A stretch of DNA of 64,000 nucleotides from DASSQJ01 sp963726295 (GTDB taxonomy: Bacteria; Actinomycetota; Actinomycetes; Actinomycetales; Dermatophilaceae). The position numbers were made by a program, and so were the translations under genes. Position 1 is the stretch's first letter; every line of letters starts with the position of its first letter. Positions 1-10,658 of the stretch are shown one piece after another. Below the pieces are notes generated by a model. That model saw only the letters and a list, made by a program, of their open reading frames with translations, did not search any database and was not told where the DNA came from. The stretch is taken from NCBI GenBank assembly GCA_963726295.1, contig CAVSBW010000001.1, positions 1 through 64,000 on the forward strand, given 5' to 3'.

Positions 1-1
1 A

Positions 2-943
2 CTCGAAAAGGTGAAGCTCGGCAACACCGGGCTGATGGTGAGCCCGATCTGCTTCGGCATGTCGCCGCTGTCCAACATGCCGCATGTCTACGGCTACGGT
101 GTCAAGGGACGACGAGGATCGGCGACGATAAGGCGATGTTCGCCAGCCCGATCAACTTCATGGACACTTCGCGCGGCTACGGCCGCGGCCGCAGCGAAAC
201 GCGACATCGGCAAGGTGCTGCGCGAGATCGGCGGCCTGCCCGACGGCTATGTGCTCGAGACCAAACTGGACAAGGACTTCGACACCGCCGCCTTCGACGC
301 CGCCGCCATGCGCCGCTCGCTGGAGGCGAGCCTCGAGGCGCTCGGCCTCGACCGCATCCAGATCATGCACCTGCACGACCCGGAATACGCGCCGGTGCCC
401 AGCGACGTCACCAAGCCGGACGGCGCCATCGCCGAACTCTTCAAGATGAAGGAGGAAGGCATCGTCGGCGCCGTCGGGCTGGCGGCCGGCCGCGTCGACG
501 TGATGATGCCGATGCTGCGCGACTGGGACTTCGACGTGATGCTGACCCACAACCGCTTCACGCTGGTCAACCGCAACGCCGAGGCGATGATCGACCTCGC
601 CATCGAGCCGCGGCACGGCGGTGCTCAACGCCGCGCCCTATGGCAGCGGCGTGCTCGCCAAGGGCGCCGCCAATTCGCCCGCTACGCCTATCGGGACGCG
701 CCGGAAGAGGTGCTGGAGCCGGTCCGCAAGGTCGAGGCGATCTGCGCCCGCTACGGCGTGCCGACCGGCGCGGCGGCGCTGCAATTCTCCATGCGCGACC
801 CGCGCATCACCTCCACCGTGATCGGCATGACCCGGCCGGAGCGCATCCAGCAGACGATCGAGTGGGCGACCCTGCCGATCCCGGATGCGCTGTGGGACGA
901 AGTGCTGGCCCTGCCCTTCAGCCGCGACAATCCGCAGGGCTGA
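2..943 (+). CDS. Aldo/keto reductase family protein, 5' end cut by window edge, frameshifted
   Basis: The product is an NAD(P)H-dependent oxidoreductase of the aldo/keto reductase superfamily, resembling the D-threo-aldose 1-dehydrogenase (fucose dehydrogenase) branch. The N-terminus shows the family's strand-1 pattern (KLGNTGLMVSPICFGMSPL). A stretch read in another frame carries the D-x-S-R-x-Y-G loop (NFMDTSRGYG), followed by the helix pattern SLEALGLDRIQIMHLHDPE. The C-terminus keeps ITSTVIGMTRPERIQQT, the NADP-contact region of the barrel. The frame is open to the left edge, so the GTG at position 11 need not be the start. At least two frame breaks occur, near positions 105-200 and 610-670. 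The substrate cannot be told from sequence. Confidence 0.7.
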   Translation, partial: LEKVKLGNTGLMVSPICFGMSPLSNMPHVYGYGVKGRRGSATIRRCSPARSTSWTLRAATAAAAAKRDIGKVLREIGGLPDGYVLETKLDKDFDTAAFDAAAMRRSLEASLEALGLDRIQIMHLHDPEYAPVPSDVTKPDGAIAELFKMKEEGIVGAVGLAAGRVDVMMPMLRDWDFDVMLTHNRFTLVNRNAEAMIDLAIEPRHGGAQRRALWQRRARQGRRQFARYAYRDAPEEVLEPVRKVEAICARYGVPTGAAALQFSMRDPRITSTVIGMTRPERIQQTIEWATLPIPDALWDEVLALPFSRDNPQG

Positions 944-986
944 GTGACGCGCGGGCCTGTCCGCCCGCGTCAGCCTGTTCCGGCGC

Positions 987-2210
987 TCAATTGAACCAGA
1001 AGGCGTAGGTGCCAAAGCTGCCCCTGAAGGCTCCGATCAGCCGCCTCCACTCGTCGCTGGAAAGCACCTTGCCGTCATCGAGATAGGGCAGCGCCGCCGG
1101 TCCGGTGATCCACAGGACGAAGTCGAACGGCCGCGGATCATCGAAGACGCGCCTCAGATTGATGCCCCGCTCGAGGCGCCAATGCGGCACCAGGATCTTG
1201 CCGTCGAGGACGTCGTCGGCGAGGTCGAGCAATTCGCGCCAGGCGGCAAGCTGCGTGGTGTCGACCCGGAGCAGCGTCACCGCCGCCGCCTGATCGGGAT
1301 TGGGCAGCCACTCGCGGTCATCGTCGGTCTCGGCGAGGATCGCGTCCCAGCTCTGGCGACTGAGCGCCACGACCTGCTTGAGGTGGTCGCGGACCGCCGC
1401 CATGCGCGCCGGCTCCGCCACCGGCCAGCGCAGATGCAGGAAAGTGATCACATCGGCGATCGGCGCGAAGTCGCCACGCTTGTCCGCGGCAAGCGCCCGG
1501 GCGAATGCCGAATCGATTTTGGGGAAGAAGAACTGGAAGCTCGCATCGAAGCTTTCGTGCCAGTCATAGGCAAGCAGGAACTCGCCGATCGCCGCCAGCA
1601 AGTGCGTGTAGCCGCGCAGCCACAGCGCGTCGCCGCGATCGAAAGCGACGGTCAGGGTGGCCGGCGGACTGTAGCGGCGCGGGCCGAATGCCACCGCAAT
1701 CGCCCGGATCAGCCGCTCGTTCTCCGTAACCGCGCCGTCGCCATCGGCGTCATAGCCGACCTTGGCGAGATCGAGCGGCAACTTGACCGCCTGCGCCCCC
1801 ATCGCGGCAAGCGTTGCGTCGGCCTTGCCCAGATCGGCGACGAAATCCTCGAGGATCCTGCGAAAGTCCCGATAGCTGATCGGCTCGGGAGTCGGATTGA
1901 CCGGCACCGGCAGGCGCATGATCGGCACCAGCAGGCTCCGTGGCGACCGCAGGCCGTAGCGATAGAAGCTCTGTGACAGGTGCTCGATCGCGGTCAGGAA
2001 GCGGATGGCGCCGAGGCCGAAGCGGGCGTCATCGTTACCGGGGTCGCTCTCGACCATCGCCGCCAGCGCGGCATCGCCGGCGGCGAGCGTGCCGTCCTCG
2101 AGATGGACGATCGCCGTGTCGACGGCCAATTGATCGGCGGCAGCCGGCATGGCGGTGGCCAGAACGCCGGCAAGGCCCAGCGCCGTGGCGGATGCGACGA
2201 AGCTTCCCAC
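987..2210 (-). CDS. Secreted hypothetical protein with EF-hand-like loop
   Basis: I do not recognise a named family. The GTG at 2210 is chosen because GGAG lies about seven bases upstream and the protein then begins directly with a signal peptide (hydrophobic run, cleavage near MPAAAD). The in-frame ATG at 2306 would add 32 basic residues in front of it. The mature part, about 380 residues, is mostly helical with a TPR-like start (AALAAMVESDPGNDDARFGLG). Around residues 154-165 there is a canonical calcium-binding loop, DADGDGAVTENE. The reading frame is intact over its whole length, unlike most neighbours. It probably acts in the periplasm or at the cell surface; the function is unknown. Confidence 0.6.
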   Translation of the reverse strand: MGSFVASATALGLAGVLATAMPAAADQLAVDTAIVHLEDGTLAAGDAALAAMVESDPGNDDARFGLGAIRFLTAIEHLSQSFYRYGLRSPRSLLVPIMRLPVPVNPTPEPISYRDFRRILEDFVADLGKADATLAAMGAQAVKLPLDLAKVGYDADGDGAVTENERLIRAIAVAFGPRRYSPPATLTVAFDRGDALWLRGYTHLLAAIGEFLLAYDWHESFDASFQFFFPKIDSAFARALAADKRGDFAPIADVITFLHLRWPVAEPARMAAVRDHLKQVVALSRQSWDAILAETDDDREWLPNPDQAAAVTLLRVDTTQLAAWRELLDLADDVLDGKILVPHWRLERGINLRRVFDDPRPFDFVLWITGPAALPYLDDGKVLSSDEWRRLIGAFRGSFGTYAFWFN

Positions 2211-2392
2211 TGCCGTCTCCCCTGTCTTGATCGGAAGTCCGTTCCGCGCCGATTGGCGTCGCCGCCGCGTGGCGATTGCGTCAGCCGTGAACGTGACTGG
2301 TCGCATCGCCCAGGCCGAAGGTCAACGCTCGTCAAATTGTGCCACAATGGCACGCACGATGAGGCGCTTGGCGACGAAGCAGCCCCGGGAGC

Positions 2393-3003
2393 TCATCCGC
2401 TCGGGTCGGGCTCGGCTGGCGGCGCAGGCGGCGGCACGGACGGAGGCGGCTGCGTCTCCTGGGCCTTGCGGCGCAACCGGTCGATCTCGGCGCCGACGCG
2501 CGCCACCTCGGGTATGCCGGCAAGCGACTGGCGCAGCGTCCGCCTGCCCCCGTCGAGCAGCAGCGTCAGGTCTCCGCTGCCGTCGCCCCGCTCCTTGCGC
2601 TCGACGCCGCGGATGGTGGCAAGATCGAACCCGGCGCACATTGCGCCGGTCGGGATCGGCGATGACCAGCACGCGCTGGTCCGACAGGGCATAGACCGGC
2701 CTCACCGCGGCAGCGAGGGCGCGCAGGCCGGACAGGAGGATGCCCGCGCCCACGGCGATGAAGGGCAGGCCGAAGAACGGGAAGAAGAAGCCGAAGAATC
2801 CGGTGTCGCCGCGGCTCAGCACCCCGGCGGCACCGGTCCAGACCAAGGCGAAGCCGCCGAAAACGATGCCGAAGCCGATGCGGCCGAGCGCGGTCTTTGC
2901 GCACCGTGCTGGCGAGCGGACGGTCCGCCCAGACCAGATGCTCATGCGGGCGCATCTCCTTGCGCGCGACGTCCAGCGGATTGACGTCGCCGTGGATAGG
3001 CAC
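2393..3003 (-). CDS. Small membrane protein, hypothetical, frameshifted
   Basis: Three overlapping frames join into one protein of about 200 residues. It has a charged N-terminus (ARKEMRPHEHLVWADRP), two transmembrane segments around residues 40-62 and 68-88 (IGFGIVFGGFALVWTGAAG and FGLPFIAVGAGILLSGL), then a cytoplasmic beta-rich part (VYALSDQRVLVIAD and FDLATIRGVERKE) and a proline-rich tail. The order two membrane segments, then a short pleckstrin-like beta domain, then a regulatory tail resembles bacterial PH-domain membrane proteins, but this is inference. Frame breaks lie near 2890 and 2650. It sits between ligA and the secreted EF-hand-like protein on the same strand. Confidence 0.5.
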
Positions 3004-3053
3004 CCTGCCCCGTGCTTAGCTCATTGCCGCGCTTCCCCCTTGTCGTCGCGTCC

Positions 3054-5242
3054 TCAGACCGCCGCCGACGAGTGTCGAACCAGCCGGCCTCGTCGATCAC
3101 CTCGACGCCGTGCTTCTGGGCGTCCTTGAGCTTGGAGCCGGCGCCGGGGCCGGCGACGACGAGGTCGGTCTTCTTCGACACCGAGCCGGAGACCTTGGCG
3201 CCGAGCCGCTCGGCCATCGCCTTGGCCTCGTCGCGGGTCATGCGTTCCAGCGAGCCGGTGAAGACGACCGTCTTGCCGGCGACCGGCGAATCGCTGCGCC
3301 GCCTGCTCGGCGTCGAGGATCGTCACCTCGTCGATCAGCGCCTCGACCAGCTCGCGATTGTGCGCTCTCGCCGAAATAGCGCGCCACCGCCTCGACCACC
3401 GTCTCGCCGATCTGGTCGATGGCGTCCATCTCCTCGCGCGCCGCCTCGTCGCCGTCGGCGACCTTCAGCGCCGCGTCGTGGAAGGCGTCCCACGAGCCAT
3501 AGGCGCGGGCGAGCAGCCTGCGCCGTCGTCTCGCCGACATGGCGGATGCCGAGCGCGTTGAGGAAGCGCTCCAGCGGGATCTCGCGGCGCGCCTCGATGG
3601 CGGCGAAGAGGTTGCGCACCGAGACCTCGCCGAAGCCCTCGCGCGTCCTTGAGCATCTTGCCCTTCTCCGCGTCGCGCTCGGCCAGCGTGAAGATGTCGG
3701 CCGGCGCCTTGACCGGCAGGTCGCTCGTCCTCGTAGAAATACTCGATCTGCTTCTCGCCCAGCCCCTCGATGTCGAAGGCCGCGCGCGAGACGAAATGGC
3801 GGAGGTGCTCCTTGCGCTGGAACGGACAGGCGAACTCGCCGGTGCAGCGGCGCACGATCCCCTCGCCGCCGGTCGCGGTCTCCTCGCGCACCACCGGCGT
3901 CTTCAGCGGACACGGGCAGATCTTCGGAAAGGCGAACGGCTTGGCGCCCTTCGGCCGCAGCGCCAGATCGACGTCGAGCACCTGCGGGATGACGTCGCCG
4001 GCGCGCTGGACGATGACCGTGTCGCCGACGCGGATGTCGACCGGCTCGCCCTTGTCGTCGGCGCGCAGCGGCTGGCCGTCGCGGCCGAAGCCGCGGATGT
4101 AGTCCTCGTTGTGCAGCGTGGCGTTCTCGACCACGACGCCGCCGACCGTCACCGGCTTCAGCCGCGCCACCGGCGTCAGCGCGCCGGTGCGCCCGACCTG
4201 GATGTCGATGGCCTCGAGCACCGTCGTCGCCTTCTCGGCCGGGAACTTGTGGGCGATCGCCCAGCGCGGGCAGCGCGTGCGGAAGCCGAGGCGCGTCCTG
4301 CAGCGCCAGCGAGTCGACCTTGTAGACGACGCCGTCGATATCGTAGTCGAGGCTCGGCGCGCTGCTTCTCGATGTCGCGATAGACGGCGAGCGCCTCCTC
4401 GACGTCGGCGCAGCGCCGCATCAGCGGGTTGATCGGGAAGCCCCAGTCGCGCGAACGTCTGCGACCATGCCCATCTGGGTGTCGGCCGGCATGTCGCTCA
4501 TCTCGCCCCAGGCATAGGCGAAGAAGCGCAGCGGCCGCGACGCGGTGACCTTCGGGTCCTTCTGGCGCAGCGAGCCGGCGGCGGTGTTGCGCGGATTGAC
4601 GTAGAGCGGCTTGCCCGCCTTCTCCTGCGCGTCGTTGAGCGCGGCGAAATCCGTCTTGCCGAGATAGATCTCGCCGCGCACCTCGACGACCTCCGGCGCG
4701 CCCTTCGGCAGCGTCGTGCGGGATGTCCTTGATCGTGCGGACATTGGCGGTGACGTCCTCGCCGGTGACGCCGTCGCCGCGCGTGGCGCCGAGCACCAGC
4801 TCGCCCGTCCTCGTAGCGCAGCGACATCGACAGCCCGTCGATCTTCGGCTCGGCGGTGAGCGCGATCGGCTCGTCCTTCGAGCGGCCGAGGAAGCGGTAC
4901 ATCTGGTCGACGAAGTCGCGCACGTCCTCGTCGTCGAAGGCGTTCTCCAGCGACAGCATCGGCACCGCATGGCGGACCTTGGCGAACTTGCCGGTCGGCG
5001 CGGCGCCGACCCGCTCGCTCGGGCTGTCGGCGCGTTTCAGCTCGGGAAAGCGCGCCTCGATCGCCGCGTTGCGCTGGCGCAGCGCGTCGTAGTCGGCGTC
5101 GGAGACGGTCGGCGCGTCCTCCTGGTAGTAGCGCCGGTCGTGCGCCGGCGATCTCGCCGGCAAGGCGCTTCAGCTCGGCCGGCGGCCTCCGCCTCGCGTC
5201 AGCTCCTCGACCGCCTTCGTCGACGATAGCCGCTTTCGCCAC
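3054..5242 (-). CDS. ligA: NAD-dependent DNA ligase LigA, multiply frameshifted
   Basis: LigA seals nicks between Okazaki fragments using NAD. The GTG start at 5242 has a perfect AGGAGG seven bases upstream. In order: the Ia/adenylation domain with the nucleotidyl-accepting lysine in EPKIDGLSMSLRYEDG (near 4850), an OB fold, the four-cysteine zinc finger (CPCPLKTP...RRCTGEFACPF near 3850-3920), helix-hairpin-helix repeats, and a C-terminal BRCT domain (EAKAMAERLGAKVSGSVSKK, near 3180). The span is close to the normal length of about 700 residues. At least eight single-base frame breaks interrupt it, yet every domain is conserved, so this is almost certainly a functional gene carrying sequencing errors. 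The exact 3' end is uncertain by about 100 bases. Confidence 0.9.
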
Positions 5243-5300
5243 GTCGCTGCCTCCTGACTCCGGCGAGATTTGCCCGAGCCGGGGCGGCCGGGCAAGGGGC

Positions 5301-6527
5301 TCAGCCGGACCGGCAGTCGCGATGCGCATGAATGCCGCGTCCAGGCGACGATCAGGCCGACGACGAACAGGGCGGCGCCGAGCAGGAAGGCGATGCCCGG
5401 CAGGTGGACGGGCGCGGCGTCGCCGATGAAATAGCCGAACACCGAGCCGGCGACCGGCGGGCCGACGATGCCGGTCGAAGGTCTGGGCGCTCGAGATGGC
5501 GCCTTGCAGGATGCCCTGCTCGTTGGGCGGCACCTCGCGCGTGACCAGCGACTGCATCGCCGGCGCGGTCAGCCCCCAGCCGAGCACATAGGGGACGATG
5601 ATGGCGTAGATCATCCACGGCTGCGACGCGAAGGCGAGGCCGACCATGCACACCGCCGCGACGATGAAGCCGATGTTGACGGTGAAGCGCTCGCCGATCC
5701 TCGGCACCACCACGCGCACCAGCCCGCCCTGGGTGATGACGACCAGCACGCCGACGACGGCAAGCGAGATGCCGACCTGGCGCGCCGTCCAGCCGAAACG
5801 GTAGCCGGTGTAGAGCACCCAGTTGGCCTCCAGCATGCGCTCGCCGAGCTGGGCGATGACGAACAGCGACAGCAGCGCCATCACCGCCTTGTAGCGCAGC
5901 ACCACGACTGAAGGCGCCGATCGGGTTGGCCTCGCGCAGGCGGAACGGGCGGCGATGCTGCTTGTCGAGCGACTCCGGCAGCAGGAAGAAGGCGAAGAGG
6001 AAGGCGATGACGCTGACGCCGGCCGCCGCATAGAACGGCACGCGCGAGCCGAACTCGCCGAGCACGCCGCCGACCAGCGGCCCGGCGACGAAGCCGACGC
6101 CGAAGGCGGCGCCGATCAGGCCGAAATTCGGCGCCCGCCTCTCCGGCGGCGTGATGTCGGCGATGTAGGCCGTGGCGGTCGCGACCGACGCGCCCATGAT
6201 GCCGCCGATGATGCGCGCCAGCGCCACCACCCACAGGTTCGGCGCGACCGCCAGCAGGAGGTAGTCGATGCCCAGGCCGACCAGCGACATCAGCATGATC
6301 GGCCGGCGGCCGAAGCGGTCCGACAGCGCGCCGAAGGCCGGCCCGAAGAGGAACTGCATCAGCGCGTAGAGCGACAGCAGCCCGCCGTAGAGGGCCGCGG
6401 CCGAGCCGACGGCGTCGCCGGACAGCTCCTTCACCAACATCGGGATGACCGGCAGCATGATGCCGATGCCGAAGACGTCGATGACCAGCGTTACGAACAG
6501 GACGGCAAGCTTCGCACGCTGCGACAT
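5301..6527 (-). CDS. MFS transporter, TetA-like drug:H+ antiporter, frameshifted
   Basis: This is a twelve-helix major facilitator protein of the TetA/MdtG type. The ATG at 6527 begins MSQRAKLAVLF, and AGGAGG lies about 12 bases upstream. The motif-A loop between helices 2 and 3 is clear (GALSDRFGRRPIMLMSLVG), as is motif C in helix 5 (GAAFGVGFVAGPLVGG). The C-terminal half (LLSLFVIAQLGERMLEANW and ALFVVGLIVAW) continues in other frames. The best stop is the TGA at 5301, 58 bases before the ligA start. TetA-class proteins export tetracyclines or other hydrophobic compounds, but resistance cannot be inferred from this sequence alone. It separates recN from ligA. Confidence 0.75.
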
Positions 6528-6744
6528 CAGGACGATGGTCCTCCTTTGCCGCGCCTCCGCCGGCAACCGCAATCGGCTTCCTGCCGGCGCCCGTTTCGCG
6601 AGGCCGATGCGTCAGCAATCGCCACGCATGACAGTCTCCGGATCCCGCTTGCGCCCGACCGTTTCAGACACGATCCGGCGCGGTTCTGCAAGCCGGCAAA
6701 GCACCGGGTGCGGCAATCGTGACGGGGTGGCGCGCGGATCCTCT

Positions 6745-8434
6745 TTAGGCGGCGCCGAGGATCAGCCGCTCGGCGGCGGCGCGCGCCTCGTCGGTGACGG
6801 TGGCGCCGGCCAGCATGCGGGCGATCTCCTCGCGCCGGCGCGGCGCATCGAGCGGCGCGACGCTGGTGGTGACCGCCTTGCCGCCGCTTGACCGTCTGCT
6901 TGGCGACCAGGAGATGGGCGTCGGCGCGCGCCGCGACCTGCGGCGCATGGGTGACGGAAAGCACCTGCACGCCGCTCGGCCAGGCGGGCAAGCCGCGCGC
7001 CGATGGCGTCGGCGACGGCGCCGCCGACGGCGGTGTCGATCTCGTCGAAGACCAGCGTCGGCGCCGAGCCGCGGTCGGCAAGCGCCACCTTGAGCGCCAG
7101 CAGGAAGCGGGCCAGCTCGCCGCCCGAGGCGACCTTCATCAGCGGGCCCGGCTGCGGTGCCGGGATTGGTGCGCACCATGGAAGGCGACGTCGTCGATGC
7201 CGGCTTCGGCGCGGCGCGTCGGCATCGCTCGTCGATGGCGACGAGGAAGGCGCGCGCGCTCGAGCTTGAGCGCCGGCAGTTCGGCGGCGACCGCCTTCTC
7301 CAGACTGCGCGCGCGGCGGCGCGGCGCTTCTGCGACAGCGCCGCGGCCGTCGTGTCGTAGGCGTCGCGCGCGGCGGCCGCCGCCTTCTCCAGCGCGGCGA
7401 GACGCTCCTCGCCGGATTCCAGCGCCGCAAGATCGCCGGCCATGCGCTCGGCCAGCGCCGGCAGATCGGCGACCGTGACGGAGTGCTTGCGCGCCGCGGC
7501 GCGCAGCGCGAACAGGCGCTCCTCGGTGCGCTCCAGCTCGCGCGGATCGAAATTGGCCGCGGCCAGCGCCGTCGGCCAGCGCCTGCTCGGCCTCCTCCAG
7601 CGCGTCCAGCGCCTTGTCGAGCGCCGCGACGGCGCGTCGAGCAGCCCGCCGGCCTCCGGCGCCTTGCGCTCCAGCCGGCGCACCAGGCTCGCCAGGATCG
7701 GCACCGGCGAGGCCGACGCCGGCGACCGTCTCATGGGCCTCGGCGATGTCGCCGGCGATCTTCTCGGCGCGCATCATCTGCTGCGCGCCGGTCGGCGAGC
7801 GCCTCCTCCTCGTCCGGCTCCGGCGCCAGCGCCGCCAGTTCGTCGACCGCGGCGCGCAGGTAGTCGGCCTCGCGCGCGGGCCGCGGCGATCTGCGCCGCG
7901 CAGCGCGGCGACCGCCGCCTCGGCCGCGCGCCAGCGCGCGATGCGCGGCCGGCGACCGCCGTCGCGTTCGGCGTCGAGACCGCCGAAGGCGTCGAGCAGC
8001 GCGCGGTGGACCGCCGGCGTCGACCATGCGCGCGGTCGTCGTGCTGGCCGTGGATCTCGACCAGCGCCGCGCCGACCTGGCGCAGCAGCGCCGACCGACA
8101 CCGGCTGGTCGTTGACGAAGGCGCGGCTGCGCCCGTCGGCGCCCTGGACGCGGCGCAGGATCAGGTCGCCCTCGGCCTCGATGCCGCTGTCGGCAAGAAT
8201 CGCGCGCGCCGGATGGCCGCCGGCACGTCGAAGACGGCGGTGACATCGCCCTGCTCGGCGCCGTGCGCGCACCAGCGCCGCGTCGCCGCGCCCGCCCAGC
8301 GCCAGCGACAGGGAATCGAGCAGGATCGACTTGCCGGCGCCGGTCTCGCCGGTGAGCACGGTCAGCCCGCCGGCGAAGTCGATGCTCAGCCGGTCGATGA
8401 TGACGATATCGCGGATGGCGAGAGCGACGAGCAT
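6745..8434 (-). CDS. recN: DNA repair protein RecN, frameshifted
   Basis: RecN is an SMC-like ATPase acting at double-strand breaks. The start is MLVALAIRDIVIIDRLSIDF, followed by Walker A (GETGAGKS, residues about 31-38). Next comes a long alanine- and arginine-rich coiled-coil middle, readable only in pieces because of at least eight frame breaks. The C-terminal ATPase half follows, with the ABC-type signature region (SGGELARFLLALK) and Walker B (LVFDEIDTAVGG). The end ERLILGAA is at 6745. The nominal length of about 560 residues fits the family. It lies 23 bases downstream of bamD, the usual alphaproteobacterial order bamD-recN-ligA, here with the MFS gene inserted between recN and ligA. 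Confidence 0.88.
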
Positions 8435-8457
8435 GGCCGCGGCGCAAGCGTGCAGAC

Positions 8458-9352
8458 TCAGCTGGTATTCTTGCCGCCAAACGCCTTGCTAATCCACGAC
8501 CCCTTGTTCTCGCGCGGCTCGAGACCGCCGGTCTGCAGGAGCTTGTAGGCGTCCTTGTACCACTGGCTGTCCGGGAAATTGTGCCCGAGGATCGCCGCCG
8601 CCGTCTGCGCCTCGTCGAGTCAGACCGAGCGCCATGTTGGCCTCCGCCAGGCGCTCCAGCGCCTCCTCGACATGGCGCGTCGTCTGGTATTGCGTGACGA
8701 CCGACCTTGAAGCGGTTGATCGCCGCCAGGTACTTGCGCTGCTCGAGATAGTAGCGGCCGATCTGCATTTCCTTGCCGGCGAGCTGGTCGCGCGCGACGA
8801 TGATCTTGTCCTTGCGCGTCGGCGGCGTATTCCGAGTCGGGATAGTTGTTGACGATCTCCTCGCAAGGCGGCGAGCGCCTTGCGCGTCATGTCCTGGTCG
8901 CGGGTGACGTCGGGGATTGCTGGAAGTAGGACTGAGCCGATCAGATACTGGGCGTAGGCGGCGTCCGGGCTGCCCGGATAGAGCGACAGATAGCGCTTGG
9001 CCGGACGAGATCGTGTCTGTCGAACTTGCCGCGCTTGTAGCTGGCGAAGGTCGACATGATCAGCGCCTTGCGGGCGTATTCCGAATAGGGATGCTGGCGG
9101 TCGACCTCGTCGAAGCTCTTGACCGCATCGCGTGAGCTTGCCGGCGTTCAGGTAGGCAAGGCCCTCGTTGTAGAGGGTGCCGGCCGGCTGATCGTCGGCG
9201 AAGGCATCCGGCGTGCCTTCGGTCGAGGCCGAACAGGCCGCCAGCCCGGCGACCGCAACCGCCAGCGCCAGCCAGCGCAGCCGCGCCAGACCCCTGCCCG
9301 GCCGCGCCAGCGCGGCCCCGGTCTTCCGGAGCGAATCGAAAACCGCCCGCAC
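8458..9352 (-). CDS. bamD: Outer-membrane assembly lipoprotein BamD (ComL), frameshifted
   Basis: BamD is the essential TPR lipoprotein of the beta-barrel assembly machine. The N-terminus carries a lipoprotein signal with a lipobox ending LAAC (cysteine near residue 40, after a basic and hydrophobic run). TPR-type segments follow: LYNEGLAYLNAGKL, QIGRYYLEQRKYLAAINRF and HVEEALERLAEANMALGLT. The end read across the last frame break is WISKAFGGKNTS followed by TGA at 8458, only 23 bases from the recN start. Several single-base shifts interrupt the middle. Its place between lpxC and recN matches other alphaproteobacteria. Confidence 0.87.
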
Positions 9353-9472
9353 GCCCTGCTGTTCCTCTTCATTGTCCGAGGCGGACTTCTAGCCGAAATC
9401 CGCGCGCTTCGCCATGTCGCCTGACAGGGCAATCGTGCGAATTTGTGGCGATCGGTGGATGAGACGGCCCGT

Positions 9473-10443
9473 TCAGGAGGCGTCGGGCGCGAAAGCGCCG
9501 CCGCCAGCCCCGCGGCAAGGCCGCCATGAGCGATTTCGCGCCGATCCGCCGCGCACGGCAGCGGGCGTCCTGGACGAAGGCCCAGGCGCTCCGCTCGGCG
9601 ATGAGAGCGTCGATCGCCATGATGTTCAGCCGGTGCCCGCCGCGATAGGAGCGGTAGCAGCCGAGAATCGGCGCGCCGGCCAGCGCCAGATCGCCGACCG
9701 CGTCGAGCGCCTTGTGGCGCACGAATTCGTCGGCGAAGCGCAGGCCCTCCGGATTGACGACCCGGTCGTCGCCGATCACGACGGCGTTGTCGAGCGAGGC
9801 GCCGCGCGCCAGGCCGCGCGCCCACAACTGCTCGACATCGGCAAGGAAGCCGAAGGTCCGCGCCCGGGCGATATCGCGGCGGAACACCTCGCCGTCGACA
9901 TCGGTCGGCGAAGCGCTGCCGGCCGATCAGCGGGTTGGCGAAGTCGATCTCGACCTCGATGCGCATGCCGTCGTGGGGACGGAACTCGGCGGACGCCTCG
10001 CCGTGGCGCACCGCAACCGGCCGCAGAATCTTGATGTAGGTGCGCGGCGCATCGAGCGGCGCGATGCCCGCCTCGTCCACCGCCTCGATGAAGGCGCCGG
10101 CACTGCCGTCCATGACCGGGACTTCCGGCCCGTCGATCTCGATGGTCGCATTGTCGATGGCGAGCGCGCTGAGCGTCGCCATCAGGTGCTCGATCGTCGC
10201 CACCGAAGAACCGTTGACGCCGACCGCGGTGCACAGTTCCGTGGCGCTGACGTTGGAATAATGGGCGCGGACCGGTGCGTGGTCGACATCGCCGTTCGAG
10301 CGGCGGAAGCAGATGCCGCTGCCGGCCTCGGCCGGGTGAATGGTCAGCGAAGCCGGACAGGCCGCTATGAACGCCGATGCCACGGATCGTCGCGCTGCGG
10401 CGCAAGCGTGCTCTGTCTTCCGCGTTGATCGACTGCCCGCCAT
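9473..10443 (-). CDS. lpxC: UDP-3-O-acyl-N-acetylglucosamine deacetylase LpxC, frameshifted
   Basis: LpxC is the zinc deacetylase of the committed step of lipid A synthesis. The start is the ATG at 10443, and a frame break follows almost at once: the expected N-terminus RRSATIRGIGVHSG is read in another frame. Zinc and active-site motifs are present: EHLMATLSAL (metal histidine), PVMDGSAGAFI, and HKALDAVGDLALAG with the metal His and Asp. The tail HRLNIMAIDALIAERSAWAF closes the domain. The terminal stop is ambiguous between 9369 and 9473. About 215 bases separate it from ftsZ, enough for its own promoter. I saw no clear hairpin there. Confidence 0.88.
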
Positions 10444-10658
10444 GCTCACGTACCGCCCCCAAGAAAGCCTGATTCCCGCCACGTCCTTGGCGAAGACTAG
10501 TCGGCCCCCCCGGATGCCGCCAAATCACGCTTTCTAACCCAGTGTTACGTCCCGGGCAGCGGCGCGGCGCCACGACAAAGTCATTGTCATTCCAATACGT
10601 TACGGGCCGACATTGAACGAGTCAAAGCCGGCCCGCCGAGCTCGTGTTTCGAGCGCGA

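Noticed and set aside
5301..6527. Calling the MFS gene a tetracycline resistance gene
   Set aside because: The TetA-like family motifs are present, but the substrate of chromosomal relatives varies; resistance cannot be claimed from sequence.
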